Notes: generated from the sequence alone by a model not told the origin. DNA of 16,157 nt from UBA3263 sp964528425 (GCA_964528425.1 CAZGTD010000041.1:1-16157), one strand, 5' to 3'; numbered from the stretch's first letter, positions 7,464 through 14,221 are shown. Translations and numbers: made by a program.

Positions 7464-8155
7464 TTTCCGCTGAAACGTTCTTTAATTGCACTTATAGCCG
7501 GATTTTTCATCTCAATTCGCCGTTCGCCGTCAAGCAGGTAAATCGATGGCATACGCCTTATAATATAGATGTCGTTGGCCATAACGTCAGTGCGGTCGAA
7601 TGCTGCGGTCCAATCTTCGGGCAGCAGTTCGCGAGTGGCCTCCCAGCGTTTATAGGGGGTTTCGATGCAAACGGCAAGAACGTGGGGCAGCCCCTCGATT
7701 TCGCGCAGTTGGTCAATTGTTTTCCGGCAGTGATCGCAGTCGGGGTTATAGAAAAGAACCAACAGCGGCTCGCCGGGACGGAATGTTAAAAGGGTGTTTT
7801 CCGAAGCTTCGGGAGTGCCGAAGCGGAAGTCGGCGGCTATAGCTCCGCGGGGGTTGACTTCACAAACGTCGTGGAGCATCCATTCGGCGGTTGCTTTCTG
7901 AGCATCAGACAGCTTGCCCGTTTCCAGAGCGGCCCGGAGCAATTCGGCCATGCGCTCTTCGTCAACGTCGAAAACCGTGGTTTCAGCAGCTTCCAGCAGG
8001 CGGTCAAGCGCTCCTGCATTCGCGGCGTTGCTGACTATGGTTTTGGCGTTACCCTCGTGGAGATTCTCGGGCACCGTCCATTGCCGGTTGGCGCCGCAAC
8101 CTGTAAGGAGCGACGCAGCCGCCAAAGCAGCAAAAATAAATTTTACGCACTTCAT
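7460..8155 (-). CDS. Thioredoxin-like lipoprotein (DUF5106/TlpA-like)
   Basis: A 231-residue secreted lipoprotein. Residues 1-19 are a signal peptide ending in the lipobox LLTGC with lipidated Cys20. A helical middle segment (about 40-120) precedes a thioredoxin-like domain with 'LFYNPDCDHC' (active-site Cys140-Asp-His-Cys143) and a cis-Pro motif 'RMPSIYLLD' (Pro203). It probably acts as a thiol oxidoreductase outside the cytoplasm; the substrate is unknown. The start at 8155 is set by the signal peptide; the reading frame extends upstream, but that part crosses a promoter and a terminator. A promoter box ends six bases before the ATG, so the mRNA is probably leaderless. It is the first gene of the unit leading into cvpA and sufB, overlapping cvpA by GTGA. 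Confidence 0.88.
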   Translation of the reverse strand: MKCVKFIFAALAAASLLTGCGANRQWTVPENLHEGNAKTIVSNAANAGALDRLLEAAETTVFDVDEERMAELLRAALETGKLSDAQKATAEWMLHDVCEVNPRGAIAADFRFGTPEASENTLLTFRPGEPLLVLFYNPDCDHCRKTIDQLREIEGLPHVLAVCIETPYKRWEATRELLPEDWTAAFDRTDVMANDIYIIRRMPSIYLLDGERRIEMKNPAISAIKERFSGK

Positions 8156-8161
8156 CGCCTG

Positions 8162-8192
8162 CAAAGTTACAAAAATTCCCCCTATCCTCAAA
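8162..8192 (-). promoter_or_regulatory. Promoter of the lipoprotein-cvpA-sufB unit
   Basis: On the minus strand TTTG (8192-8189) is followed after exactly 19 bases by TAACTTTG (8169-8162), a full match to the Bacteroides -33/-7 consensus. Six bases (CAGGCG) separate the box from the ATG, so the predicted transcript starts at or within about three bases of the start codon. Confidence 0.85.
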
Positions 8193-8219
8193 ATTTCATA
8201 ATGTCTGCGACTATGGAGC

Positions 8220-8244
8220 AAAAAAATAGCCCCTCCGCGGGGCT
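8220..8244 (-). terminator. Intrinsic terminator of the 44-codon small ORF
   Basis: On the minus strand AGCCCC (8244-8239) and GGGGCT (8233-8228) form a six-pair stem with a five-base loop, followed by an A and a run of seven Ts (8226-8220). It lies eight bases after the small ORF's stop and before the promoter of the lipoprotein gene, so it separates the two units. Confidence 0.8.
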
Positions 8245-8252
8245 GGCAGCTA

Positions 8253-8387
8253 TCAGCTGAAAGCAAGACCGGAGGGGGAATAAGCGCGGGCGAACTGGCG
8301 AATGACAGCAAGGGTGATTGCCCGCGGCGATGCTTGAGTGGCGGCGTCAGATGCCGCCGGAAGGGTAGGAGTAGAAGTTTCAGTCAT
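8253..8387 (-). CDS. Small 44-residue protein with RQFARAY motif, function unknown
   Basis: An ORF read on the minus strand from the ATG at 8387-8385 to a TGA at 8255-8253. It encodes 44 residues beginning MTETSTPTLPAASDAATQAS, a Thr/Ala/Ser-rich and probably disordered half, followed by 'PRAITLAVIRQFARAYSPSG', a basic amphipathic helix-like segment, and ending LAFS. An intrinsic terminator follows within ten bases, which argues that it is a real, self-contained transcription unit. I see no full TAnnTTTG box upstream; the 184-base gap to the EF-G gene would have to hold its promoter. I have an impression that small Bacteroidales ORFs with an R-Q-F-A-R-x-Y core recur, but I cannot verify this here. 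Function unknown. Confidence 0.6.
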   Translation of the reverse strand: MTETSTPTLPAASDAATQASPRAITLAVIRQFARAYSPSGLAFS

Positions 8388-8461
8388 AGGCAGTCTGATT
8401 TATAAATGTGATTGCATTATTTTAACGTCGGGCCCGGTGGTTTTATTGTGTTTTCGCCTTA

Positions 8462-8477
8462 TATGTTTTATAACATA
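8462..8477. promoter_or_regulatory. 16-bp palindrome upstream of the EF-G2-like gene, candidate operator
   Basis: TATGTT-TTAT-AACATA is a perfect six-base inverted repeat with a four-base spacer. Its centre is about 45 bases upstream of the -7-like box of the EF-G gene, and it lies between that gene and the divergent small ORF. The geometry fits a dimeric helix-turn-helix regulator of CRP/FNR type, but the factor is not identified. Confidence 0.45.
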
Positions 8478-8486
8478 CGGCTGGGC

Positions 8487-8519
8487 TTGCAACCGTTCGG
8501 GGATTTTTTCGTAACTTGT
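8487..8519 (+). promoter_or_regulatory. Probable weak promoter of the EF-G2-like gene
   Basis: TTCGTAACTTGTG (8508-8520) resembles the other promoters in the window, but the -7 box reads TAACTTGT, so it does not match TAnnTTTG fully. A TTG at 8487-8489 lies 22 bases upstream. The imperfect box and spacing suggest a promoter that depends on an activator. The ATG follows about 52 bases after the box. Confidence 0.55.
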
Positions 8520-8571
8520 GGGCACCTTAGGCCACGAAATAATTCAATCAACCTTTAATCCACATACCGGA

Positions 8572-10731
8572 ATGAAAGTCTACAAAACCAAAGAAATCAA
8601 AAACATTGCCCTGCTCGGTAGCAAGGGCTCCGGAAAAACCACGCTCGCAGAGGCAATGCTCTATGAGTGTGGAGTTATAAAACGCCGCGGCACTGTCGAT
8701 GCCGGAAATACCGTCAGCGACTACTTCCCCGTTGAAAAAGAATATGGCTACTCTGTGTTCTCAACCGTTTTCTATGCCGAATTCCTTGGCAAGAAACTGA
8801 ATTTTATTGACTGTCCGGGCGCTGATGACTTCGTTGGCTCGGCAATTACCGCGCTCAACGTAACGGATACGGGCGTTATTGTTGTTAATGCGCAATATGG
8901 CGTTGAAGTTGGAACCCAAAATATTTTCCGCACCACTTCCTCGCTTAAGAAACCCGTTATTTTCGCCCTTAACCAGCTCGATGGCGAAAAGGCCGACTAC
9001 GAAAACGTTATTGAGCAGATGCGCGAGGTTTTCGGCCCTAAAGTAGTGCAAATCCAATATCCGCTGCAGTGTGGTCCGGGCTTCAATGCCATGATCGACG
9101 TGCTGCTGATGAAAAAATACCAGTGGGGACCTGATGGAGGCGTACCCACCATTTCCGAAATTCCCGCCGAAGAAATGGAGCGGGCAACCGAACTGAACAA
9201 GATTCTGGTTGAAGCCGCGGCCGAAAACGATGAATCGCTGATGGAAAAATTCTTCGACGCCGGTCATCTGACCGAAGATGAAATGCGCGAAGGTATCCGT
9301 AAAGGTCTTGTTGACCGATCGATTTACCCGGTGTTCTGCGTGAGCGCCGCTAAAGATATGGGCGTTCGCCGCATGATGGAATTCCTCGGCAATGTTGTTC
9401 CATTCGTAGAGGAAATGCCTGCGCCCCAGGCTACCGACGGCACCGTGGTGAAACCCGATAGCGACGGCCCGCTGAGCCTTTATGTTTTCAAAACATCGGT
9501 TGAGCCGCATATTGGTGAAGTGTCATACTTCAAGGTTATGAGCGGAACACTCAAGGCGGGTGCCGACCTTACAAACGTGTCGCGCGACGAATCCAAGGAG
9601 CGTCTTGCCCAGCTCTATACAGTTTGCGGCCAGATCCGCACTCAGGTTGACGAACTCTGCGCCGGCGATATAGGCGCTACAGTTAAGCTCAAAGATGTTC
9701 GCACCGGCAACACTCTTGATGCCAAAGGCTGCGACTGGGCCTACGACTTTATCCGCTATCCCGAGCCCAAATATACCCGCGCGGTGCGCCCCGTAACCGA
9801 AAGCGACTCCGAAAAGCTGATGGAAATTCTGACGCGTATGCACGAAGAAGACCCCACATGGGTTGTTGAGCAGAGCCGCGAACTCAAGCAGATTTTGATT
9901 AAGGGTCAGGGCGAATTCCATTTGCGCATTCTTAAATGGCGCGTTGAAAACAACGATAAGCTCCCTATCGTGTTTGAAGAACCGAAGATTCCTTATCGCG
10001 AAACCATTACCAAGGCTGCGCGCGCCGACTATCGCCATAAAAAGCAGAGCGGCGGCTCCGGCCAGTTCGGCGAAGTTCACCTGATTATCGAACCCTATAC
10101 CGAAGGCATGCCTGCGCCCGATACTTATCGTTTCGGCAACCAGGAATTCAAAATGAACGTTCGCGACACTCAGGAAGTGCCTCTGCCCTGGGGCGGTAAG
10201 CTCGTGGTTGTGAACTGCATCGTTGGCGGCGCTATCGATGCGCGCTTCATCCCGGCTATTGTCAAAGGCCTGATGGACCGGATGGAACAGGGCCCGCTGA
10301 CCGGCAGCTATGCCCGCGATGTGCGCGTTTGCATCTACGACGGCAAAATGCACCCGGTTGACTCCAACGAAATCTCCTTCCGTCTGGCCGGCCGCAATGC
10401 CTTCAGCGAAGCCTTCCGCAACGCCAACCCGAAAGTTCTGGAGCCTGTTTACGACGTTGATGTTATGGTTCCGGCCGATGTTATGGGCGACGTTATGAGC
10501 GACCTGCAGGGACGCCGCGCAATCATTATGGGCATGACTTCCGAAAATGGGTTTGAAAAGATTTCAGCCCGTGTTCCGCTGAAGGAAATGAGCTCTTATT
10601 CAACCGCGCTTAGCGCTATAACCGGTGGCCGTTCATCGTTTACCATGCGTTTCAGCGGCTATGAACTCACCCCCGGCGACGTTCAGGATAAGTTGCTGGC
10701 TGCCTACGCCGCTACCCACGCCGACGACTGA
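8572..10731 (+). CDS. fusA2: EF-G2-like elongation factor G paralogue
   Basis: A 719-residue five-domain translocase of the EF-G family. The P-loop is GSKGSGKT (16-23). Domain IV is intact, with 'SGGSGQFG' (493-500) and the tip loop containing His594 in 'HPVDSNE'; domain V ends near 700. The GTPase motifs are degenerate: switch II reads DCPGADDF (80-87) where EF-G has DTPGHVDF, so the catalytic His is Ala84; switch I has EYGYSV in place of ERGITI; G4 is NQLD (134-137) in place of NKMD. These features match the second EF-G of Bacteroides, reported to support translation and gut colonisation without GTP hydrolysis. The window has none of the str-operon partners of canonical fusA. I chose the ATG at 8572; the upstream in-frame GTG at 8518 lies inside the promoter box. 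Confidence 0.9.
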   Translation: MKVYKTKEIKNIALLGSKGSGKTTLAEAMLYECGVIKRRGTVDAGNTVSDYFPVEKEYGYSVFSTVFYAEFLGKKLNFIDCPGADDFVGSAITALNVTDTGVIVVNAQYGVEVGTQNIFRTTSSLKKPVIFALNQLDGEKADYENVIEQMREVFGPKVVQIQYPLQCGPGFNAMIDVLLMKKYQWGPDGGVPTISEIPAEEMERATELNKILVEAAAENDESLMEKFFDAGHLTEDEMREGIRKGLVDRSIYPVFCVSAAKDMGVRRMMEFLGNVVPFVEEMPAPQATDGTVVKPDSDGPLSLYVFKTSVEPHIGEVSYFKVMSGTLKAGADLTNVSRDESKERLAQLYTVCGQIRTQVDELCAGDIGATVKLKDVRTGNTLDAKGCDWAYDFIRYPEPKYTRAVRPVTESDSEKLMEILTRMHEEDPTWVVEQSRELKQILIKGQGEFHLRILKWRVENNDKLPIVFEEPKIPYRETITKAARADYRHKKQSGGSGQFGEVHLIIEPYTEGMPAPDTYRFGNQEFKMNVRDTQEVPLPWGGKLVVVNCIVGGAIDARFIPAIVKGLMDRMEQGPLTGSYARDVRVCIYDGKMHPVDSNEISFRLAGRNAFSEAFRNANPKVLEPVYDVDVMVPADVMGDVMSDLQGRRAIIMGMTSENGFEKISARVPLKEMSSYSTALSAITGGRSSFTMRFSGYELTPGDVQDKLLAAYAATHADD

Positions 10732-10742
10732 TTGACTCCGTA

Positions 10743-10793
10743 ATAATTATGCAAAATCCCCGGCCACTATGGCCGGGGATTTTGCATAATTAT
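10743..10793. terminator. 51-base perfect hairpin, terminator of the EF-G2-like gene
   Basis: Positions 10743-10766 pair without a mismatch with 10770-10793: 24 base pairs around a CTA loop. The core CCCCGGCC/GGCCGGGG is flanked by AAAA/TTTT and an AT-rich outer stem, so it can terminate on either strand. It starts 12 bases after the EF-G stop. Its right arm contains the -33 TTTG of the argS promoter. Confidence 0.85.
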
Positions 10794-10811
10794 GGAAAAT
10801 TCGTAACTTTG
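10781..10811 (+). promoter_or_regulatory. Promoter of argS
   Basis: TTTG (10781-10784), exactly 19 bases, then TAACTTTG (10804-10811): a complete match to the Bacteroides consensus. The -33 element lies within the right arm of the preceding terminator hairpin. The ATG of argS follows 28 bases after the box. Confidence 0.88.
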
Positions 10812-10839
10812 CGGAGTAAAAATTTAGTTTTTCTGACAA

Positions 10840-12627
10840 ATGATTTTAGACAATATTATTGCTCAAGCCGTAAGTCGCGCCGTTAAAGAGCTCTACGGAG
10901 TCGATGCGCCGGCTGAAAGCATTGTGCCTCAGGCCACCCGTAAGGAGTTCGAGGGTAACCTGACCGTAGTTACCTTTCCCTGGGTTAAAGCCGCACGCAA
11001 AAGCCCCGAACAGGTAGGCACCGAAATCGGCAACTGGCTGGTTGATAATGAACCTGCCGTTAACCGGTTCAACGTTATCAAAGGCTTTCTTAATATAGTT
11101 ATCGAGCCTACTTATTGGAACGCAGTGCTGGCCCATGTGCTCGAAACCCCCGACTACGGCTTCACTGCCGCAACCCCCGATTCGCCGCTGGTAATGGTCG
11201 AATACTCGTCGCCCAACACCAACAAGCCGCTCCACCTGGGTCATCTGCGCAACATTCTGCTCGGCTACTCGCTCAGCAATATACTTGCCGCTTGTGGCAA
11301 CCGGGTTGTCAAGACCAATATCGTTAACGACCGCGGCATCCACATCTGCAAATCGATGCTTGCATGGCAGAAGTGGGGCAACGGTGCTACTCCGGAGTCG
11401 ACCGGCAAGAAGGGCGACCACCTTATCGGCGACTTCTATGTGCTTTTCGATAAACACTATAAGGAGGAACTTAAGGCGCTCAAAGAGCAGGGTATGACCG
11501 ACGAGGAAGCTGAAAAGGCATCGCCGCTCATGGCCGAGGCCCGCGCCATGCTGGTTAAGTGGGAGCAGAACGACCCCGAAGTCCGCGCCCTTTGGGAGCG
11601 CATGAACCAATGGGTTTACGATGGCTTTGATCAAACGTATGAACGTATGGGGGTTGACTTTGATAAGATTTATTACGAAAGCCAAACCTATCTCGAAGGC
11701 AAGGATAAAGTGCTCGAGGGCCTGGCCAACGGCAAGATGTATCGCAAGGAAGATGGTTCCGTGTGGGCCGACCTTACCGCCGAGGGCCTGGACCACAAAC
11801 TGCTTCTTCGCGCCGACGGCACGTCGGTTTATATGACCCAGGATATCGGCACCGCTAAGCTCCGCTACCAGGATTATCCTATTTCCAAAATGATTTATGT
11901 TGTCGGCAACGAGCAGAACTATCATTTCCAGGTTCTTTCGCTGCTGCTCGACCGCCTTGGTTTTGAATGGGGCAAAGACCTTGTGCATTTCAGCTATGGT
12001 ATGGTTGAGCTCCCCAACGGCCGCATGAAGAGCCGCGAGGGCACGGTTGTTGATGCCGACGACCTTATGGCCGCCATGGTTGCCGATGCTAAGGCTGTCA
12101 GCGCCGAGCGCGGCCGCCTCGAAGGCATGGACCAGGCCGAAATCGACAATATTGCCGAAGTGGTGGGCCTGGGCGCGCTGAAATATTTCCTGCTGAAAGT
12201 CGATCCGCGCAAAAATATGACTTTCAACCCCGAAGAGAGCATAGATTTCAACGGCAACACGGGTCCGTTTATTCAATATACCTACGCCCGCATCCGCTCG
12301 GTTCTGCGCAATGCTGCCGAAAAAGGCTTTGAAATCGGCGATTACTCAACCGTTGTGCCCAACGAACGCGAAATAACTCTCATTCAGCGTATAGCTGACT
12401 TCCCGGCCGTTGTTCAGGAAGCCGGACGCAGCTATTCTCCGGCTCTGATTGCCAACTATGCCTACGACCTTGTAAAGGAATACAATCAATTCTATCACGA
12501 CTGCACCATACTTGGCGAAACCGACCCCGCAGCCCGCTCGCTGCGCCTGGCGCTGAGCGCCGCTACGGCCGACATTGTTCGCGCTGCCCTCAACCTTCTG
12601 GGCATCGGAGTTGTTGAAAGAATGTAA
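10840..12627 (+). CDS. argS: ArgS, arginyl-tRNA synthetase
   Basis: A 595-residue class I synthetase that charges tRNA-Arg. The N-terminal ArgRS additional domain covers about residues 1-105. The catalytic domain follows with 'EYSSPNTNKPLHLGHLRN' (121-138), where HLGH is the HIGH signature. The KMSKS-equivalent loop is 'GRMKSREGTVV' near residue 395. The C-terminal anticodon-binding domain, about 475-595, includes 'FIQYTYARIRSVLRNA' and ends in 'LLGIGVVERM', typical of the family. The length is as expected. It has its own strong promoter and no clear terminator before the Bax-inhibitor gene 26 bases downstream, so the two are likely co-transcribed. Confidence 0.98.
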   Translation: MILDNIIAQAVSRAVKELYGVDAPAESIVPQATRKEFEGNLTVVTFPWVKAARKSPEQVGTEIGNWLVDNEPAVNRFNVIKGFLNIVIEPTYWNAVLAHVLETPDYGFTAATPDSPLVMVEYSSPNTNKPLHLGHLRNILLGYSLSNILAACGNRVVKTNIVNDRGIHICKSMLAWQKWGNGATPESTGKKGDHLIGDFYVLFDKHYKEELKALKEQGMTDEEAEKASPLMAEARAMLVKWEQNDPEVRALWERMNQWVYDGFDQTYERMGVDFDKIYYESQTYLEGKDKVLEGLANGKMYRKEDGSVWADLTAEGLDHKLLLRADGTSVYMTQDIGTAKLRYQDYPISKMIYVVGNEQNYHFQVLSLLLDRLGFEWGKDLVHFSYGMVELPNGRMKSREGTVVDADDLMAAMVADAKAVSAERGRLEGMDQAEIDNIAEVVGLGALKYFLLKVDPRKNMTFNPEESIDFNGNTGPFIQYTYARIRSVLRNAAEKGFEIGDYSTVVPNEREITLIQRIADFPAVVQEAGRSYSPALIANYAYDLVKEYNQFYHDCTILGETDPAARSLRLALSAATADIVRAALNLLGIGVVERM

Positions 12628-12653
12628 TGACTAATTTAACCTAACTGTTTATT

Positions 12654-13364
12654 ATGAACGAATATCCTTATAATATGCCGCAATATGGCGGCGCCGATTT
12701 CGCGCAAACCTCGCGCGTGTCAACGGTTATGAAAGGCGTTTACCTGCGCATGACTTTCGGTCTGATTGTTACCGCGCTCGTTTCGCTCTTTGCCGCAAGC
12801 CAGGGCTTCATGCAGCTCATGGCTACCCACTCCTTTATTTACTGGGGGTTGTTTATCGCCGAAATCATTATTGTTCTCGCTCTTAGTGCGCGACTGACAA
12901 AAATGTCGGGCGCGGCTGCAGCCGGACTTTTCTACCTGTTTGCGATTATCAACGGCCTGTCGCTTACGCCGATATTTTTCATCTACACCGGAGCATCGAT
13001 TGCCAAGACATTCTTTATCTGTGCCGGCACTTTCGGTGCAATGAGCATTTATGGCTACACCACTAAGAGCGACTTGTCGCGCCTGGGTTCGCTACTCTAT
13101 ATGGCTCTGTTCGGACTGATAATCGCAACTCTGGTCAATCTGTTCTTCGCAAGCTCCACCGCCCAATGGATTATCAGCTTCCTTGGCGTTGCTATCTTTA
13201 TTGGCCTCACCGCATGGGATACGCAGCAGATTAAACGCATGGCTGAAGTATTGCCCGCTTCCTCGGCCAGCCATATAGCAACTCTGGGCGCACTGAGCCT
13301 CTATCTGGACTTCATCAACCTCTTCCTCTACCTTCTCCGCTTTTTCGGGAACTCACGCGACTAA
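12654..13364 (+). CDS. Bax inhibitor-1/YccA family membrane protein
   Basis: A 236-residue protein with a Tyr/Pro-rich cytoplasmic N terminus (MNEYPYNMPQYGG) and about seven hydrophobic helices. The C-terminal signature 'LGALSLYLDFINLFLYLLRF' (about 212-231) and 'FLGVAIFIGLTAWDTQQIKRM' (about 177-197) are diagnostic of the BI-1 family. In other bacteria, relatives such as YccA modulate the FtsH protease or act as pH-sensitive calcium leak channels; which applies here is unknown. It follows argS by 26 bases with no separate promoter that I can see, and a strong intrinsic terminator lies 24 bases after its stop. Confidence 0.93.
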   Translation: MNEYPYNMPQYGGADFAQTSRVSTVMKGVYLRMTFGLIVTALVSLFAASQGFMQLMATHSFIYWGLFIAEIIIVLALSARLTKMSGAAAAGLFYLFAIINGLSLTPIFFIYTGASIAKTFFICAGTFGAMSIYGYTTKSDLSRLGSLLYMALFGLIIATLVNLFFASSTAQWIISFLGVAIFIGLTAWDTQQIKRMAEVLPASSASHIATLGALSLYLDFINLFLYLLRFFGNSRD

Positions 13365-13388
13365 GATATAGGTTTAACCAAAAATTTG

Positions 13389-13424
13389 GCGGGCGCTGTC
13401 GGTTATTCATCAGCGCCCGCTTTT
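13389..13424 (+). terminator. Intrinsic terminator after the BI-1 gene
   Basis: GCGGGCGCTG (13389-13398) pairs perfectly with CAGCGCCCGC (13411-13420) across a 12-base loop and is followed by TTTT (13421-13424) and a further T-rich stretch. It closes the argS-BI-1 transcription unit. Confidence 0.88.
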
Positions 13425-13441
13425 ATGTTTTTTAACATTTG

Positions 13442-13460
13442 TGGGAAGAATTATTTCCCA
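13442..13460. repeat. Short inverted repeat upstream of the small membrane protein gene
   Basis: TGGGAA (13442-13447) and TTCCCA (13455-13460) flank a seven-base spacer. It lies between the BI-1 terminator and a possible -7 box, GAACTTTG (13470-13477). It may be an operator or a chance palindrome. Confidence 0.3.
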
Positions 13461-13481
13461 TTCGGTGTGGAACTTTGCACT

Positions 13482-13709
13482 ATGAAACTTAACCACACTA
13501 AAGTTATGACTCCTTCTGCAATTTCATCTTCAAACCGCAGCCGCCGTAGCGCAGCTCCTTCGCTCTCTTATGTGTTCAACTTTATGGGTGTTATAGCCGG
13601 GGCAGGCGTGGCCGTTGCCTCGCTTATCGGGTGGAGCAGTCCCATTGGCTTTTTTTGCGGACTGGCCGGAGCGCTGTATTGTGTCGACGGGGTCCGTCAG
13701 TCGTGGTGA
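13482..13709 (+). CDS. Small membrane protein, hypothetical
   Basis: A 75-residue protein from the ATG at 13482; an alternative ATG at 13506 would give 67 residues. The first ~30 residues are polar, with a basic Ser/Arg cluster (SSSNRSRRSAAPS), followed by two hydrophobic segments: 'YVFNFMGVIAGAGVAVASLI' and 'GFFCGLAGALYCV', so probably two TM helices or one hairpin. The frame extends upstream to 13386, but that part crosses the BI-1 terminator. A near-consensus box GAACTTTG (13470-13477) ends four bases before the first ATG, so the second ATG is the better start if that box is used. It converges on rlmH and overlaps its 3' end by 13 bases. I do not recognise a family. Confidence 0.55.
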   Translation: MKLNHTKVMTPSAISSSNRSRRSAAPSLSYVFNFMGVIAGAGVAVASLIGWSSPIGFFCGLAGALYCVDGVRQSW

Positions 13710-14167
13710 TACGGCTCTCCGCGCAATATGGTTTGCGCCCGGTAGAGCTGTTCAACGAAAAAGAGTCTTACCATTTCATGGTTAAACGTCATTCTTGAGA
13801 GGCTCACTTTCGAATCTGCCCGATCATAAACCGCAGGCGAGAACCCGTATGGTCCGCCGACTATGAATACACACCGTTTTGCGCCGGAAGCCATCTGGCG
13901 CTCCGTCCAGGCCGCGAACTCCCGCGAGGAGTATTCGCGGCCATTTTCGTCGAGCAGAATAACGCGGTCGCTCGGCTGGAGTGCCGCAAGAATCGCTTCT
14001 CCCTCAAGTTGCTTCTGGCGTTCGGCGATCAACCCTTTCTGTTTTATGTCAGGAATTATCTTCACCTCAGTGGAAACGTAGTGTTGCAGACGTCCGAGAT
14101 ATTCTTCGAGTCCACGCACAACAAAATCTATGGTGGTTCGCCCTACGGCCAGTAATAAAATTTTCAT
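13697..14167 (-). CDS. rlmH: RlmH, 23S rRNA pseudouridine(1915) N3-methyltransferase
   Basis: A 156-residue SPOUT-class methyltransferase, the usual length. It methylates N3 of pseudouridine 1915 in helix 69 of 23S rRNA using SAM. Visible signatures are 'LLDENGREYSSREFA' (71-85), the knot loop 'FIVGGPYGF' (101-109), 'LSRMTFNHEMVRLFFVEQLY' (123-142) and the terminal 'GEPYHHD' (150-156), whose Tyr-His-His belongs to the active site in the family. The gene runs toward the small membrane protein gene, with overlapping 3' ends, and diverges from nadC. The ATG at 14167-14165 lies 28 bases after a TAATTTTG box on the minus strand. Confidence 0.97.
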   Translation of the reverse strand: MKILLLAVGRTTIDFVVRGLEEYLGRLQHYVSTEVKIIPDIKQKGLIAERQKQLEGEAILAALQPSDRVILLDENGREYSSREFAAWTERQMASGAKRCVFIVGGPYGFSPAVYDRADSKVSLSRMTFNHEMVRLFFVEQLYRAQTILRGEPYHHD

Positions 14168-14184
14168 ATGTCTGTGATTTTTCC

Positions 14185-14192
14185 TAAATTTG
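14185..14192 (+). promoter_or_regulatory. -7 box of the nadC promoter
   Basis: TAAATTTG matches TAnnTTTG exactly and lies 29 bases before the nadC ATG. No convincing TTTG is seen about 19 bases upstream. It nearly abuts the rlmH box on the other strand (14196-14203). Confidence 0.65.
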
Positions 14193-14195
14193 CCA

Positions 14196-14203
14196 CAAAA
14201 TTA
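14196..14203 (-). promoter_or_regulatory. -7 box of the rlmH promoter
   Basis: On the minus strand TAATTTTG (14203-14196) matches TAnnTTTG and is preceded by TTTTTCG, as in other promoters of the window. Three bases separate it from the nadC box on the plus strand, so the two promoters overlap physically. Confidence 0.65.
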
Positions 14204-14221
14204 CGAAAAATTATAGCATTT

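Noticed and set aside
8156..8311. N-terminal extension of the lipoprotein frame to 8311
   Set aside because: It crosses the gene's promoter and an intrinsic terminator, and would bury the signal peptide and lipobox.
8518..8571. GTG start at 8518 for the EF-G2-like gene
   Set aside because: The codon lies inside the probable -7 box, and the added 18 residues are not EF-G-like; the ATG at 8572 gives MKVYKTKEIKNIALLG, a normal beginning for this paralogue.
8761..10353. Two long minus-strand frames (249 and 276 codons) opposite the EF-G2-like gene
   Set aside because: Antisense shadows of the EF-G frame; their His/Asn/Phe-rich composition is typical of reverse-complement artefacts.
10846..12276. 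Long open frame (476 codons) on the minus strand opposite argS
   Set aside because: It is the antisense shadow of a gene with strong codon bias; argS is unmistakable on the plus strand and the antisense protein has no recognisable domain, promoter or start signal.
13386..13481. ATG-less/upstream part of the small membrane protein frame
   Set aside because: It overlaps the BI-1 terminator hairpin and the possible promoter, so it is unlikely to be translated.
14168..14221. ATG at 14168 as the nadC start
   Set aside because: It lies upstream of the TAAATTTG promoter box and would add 18 residues that NadC does not have.
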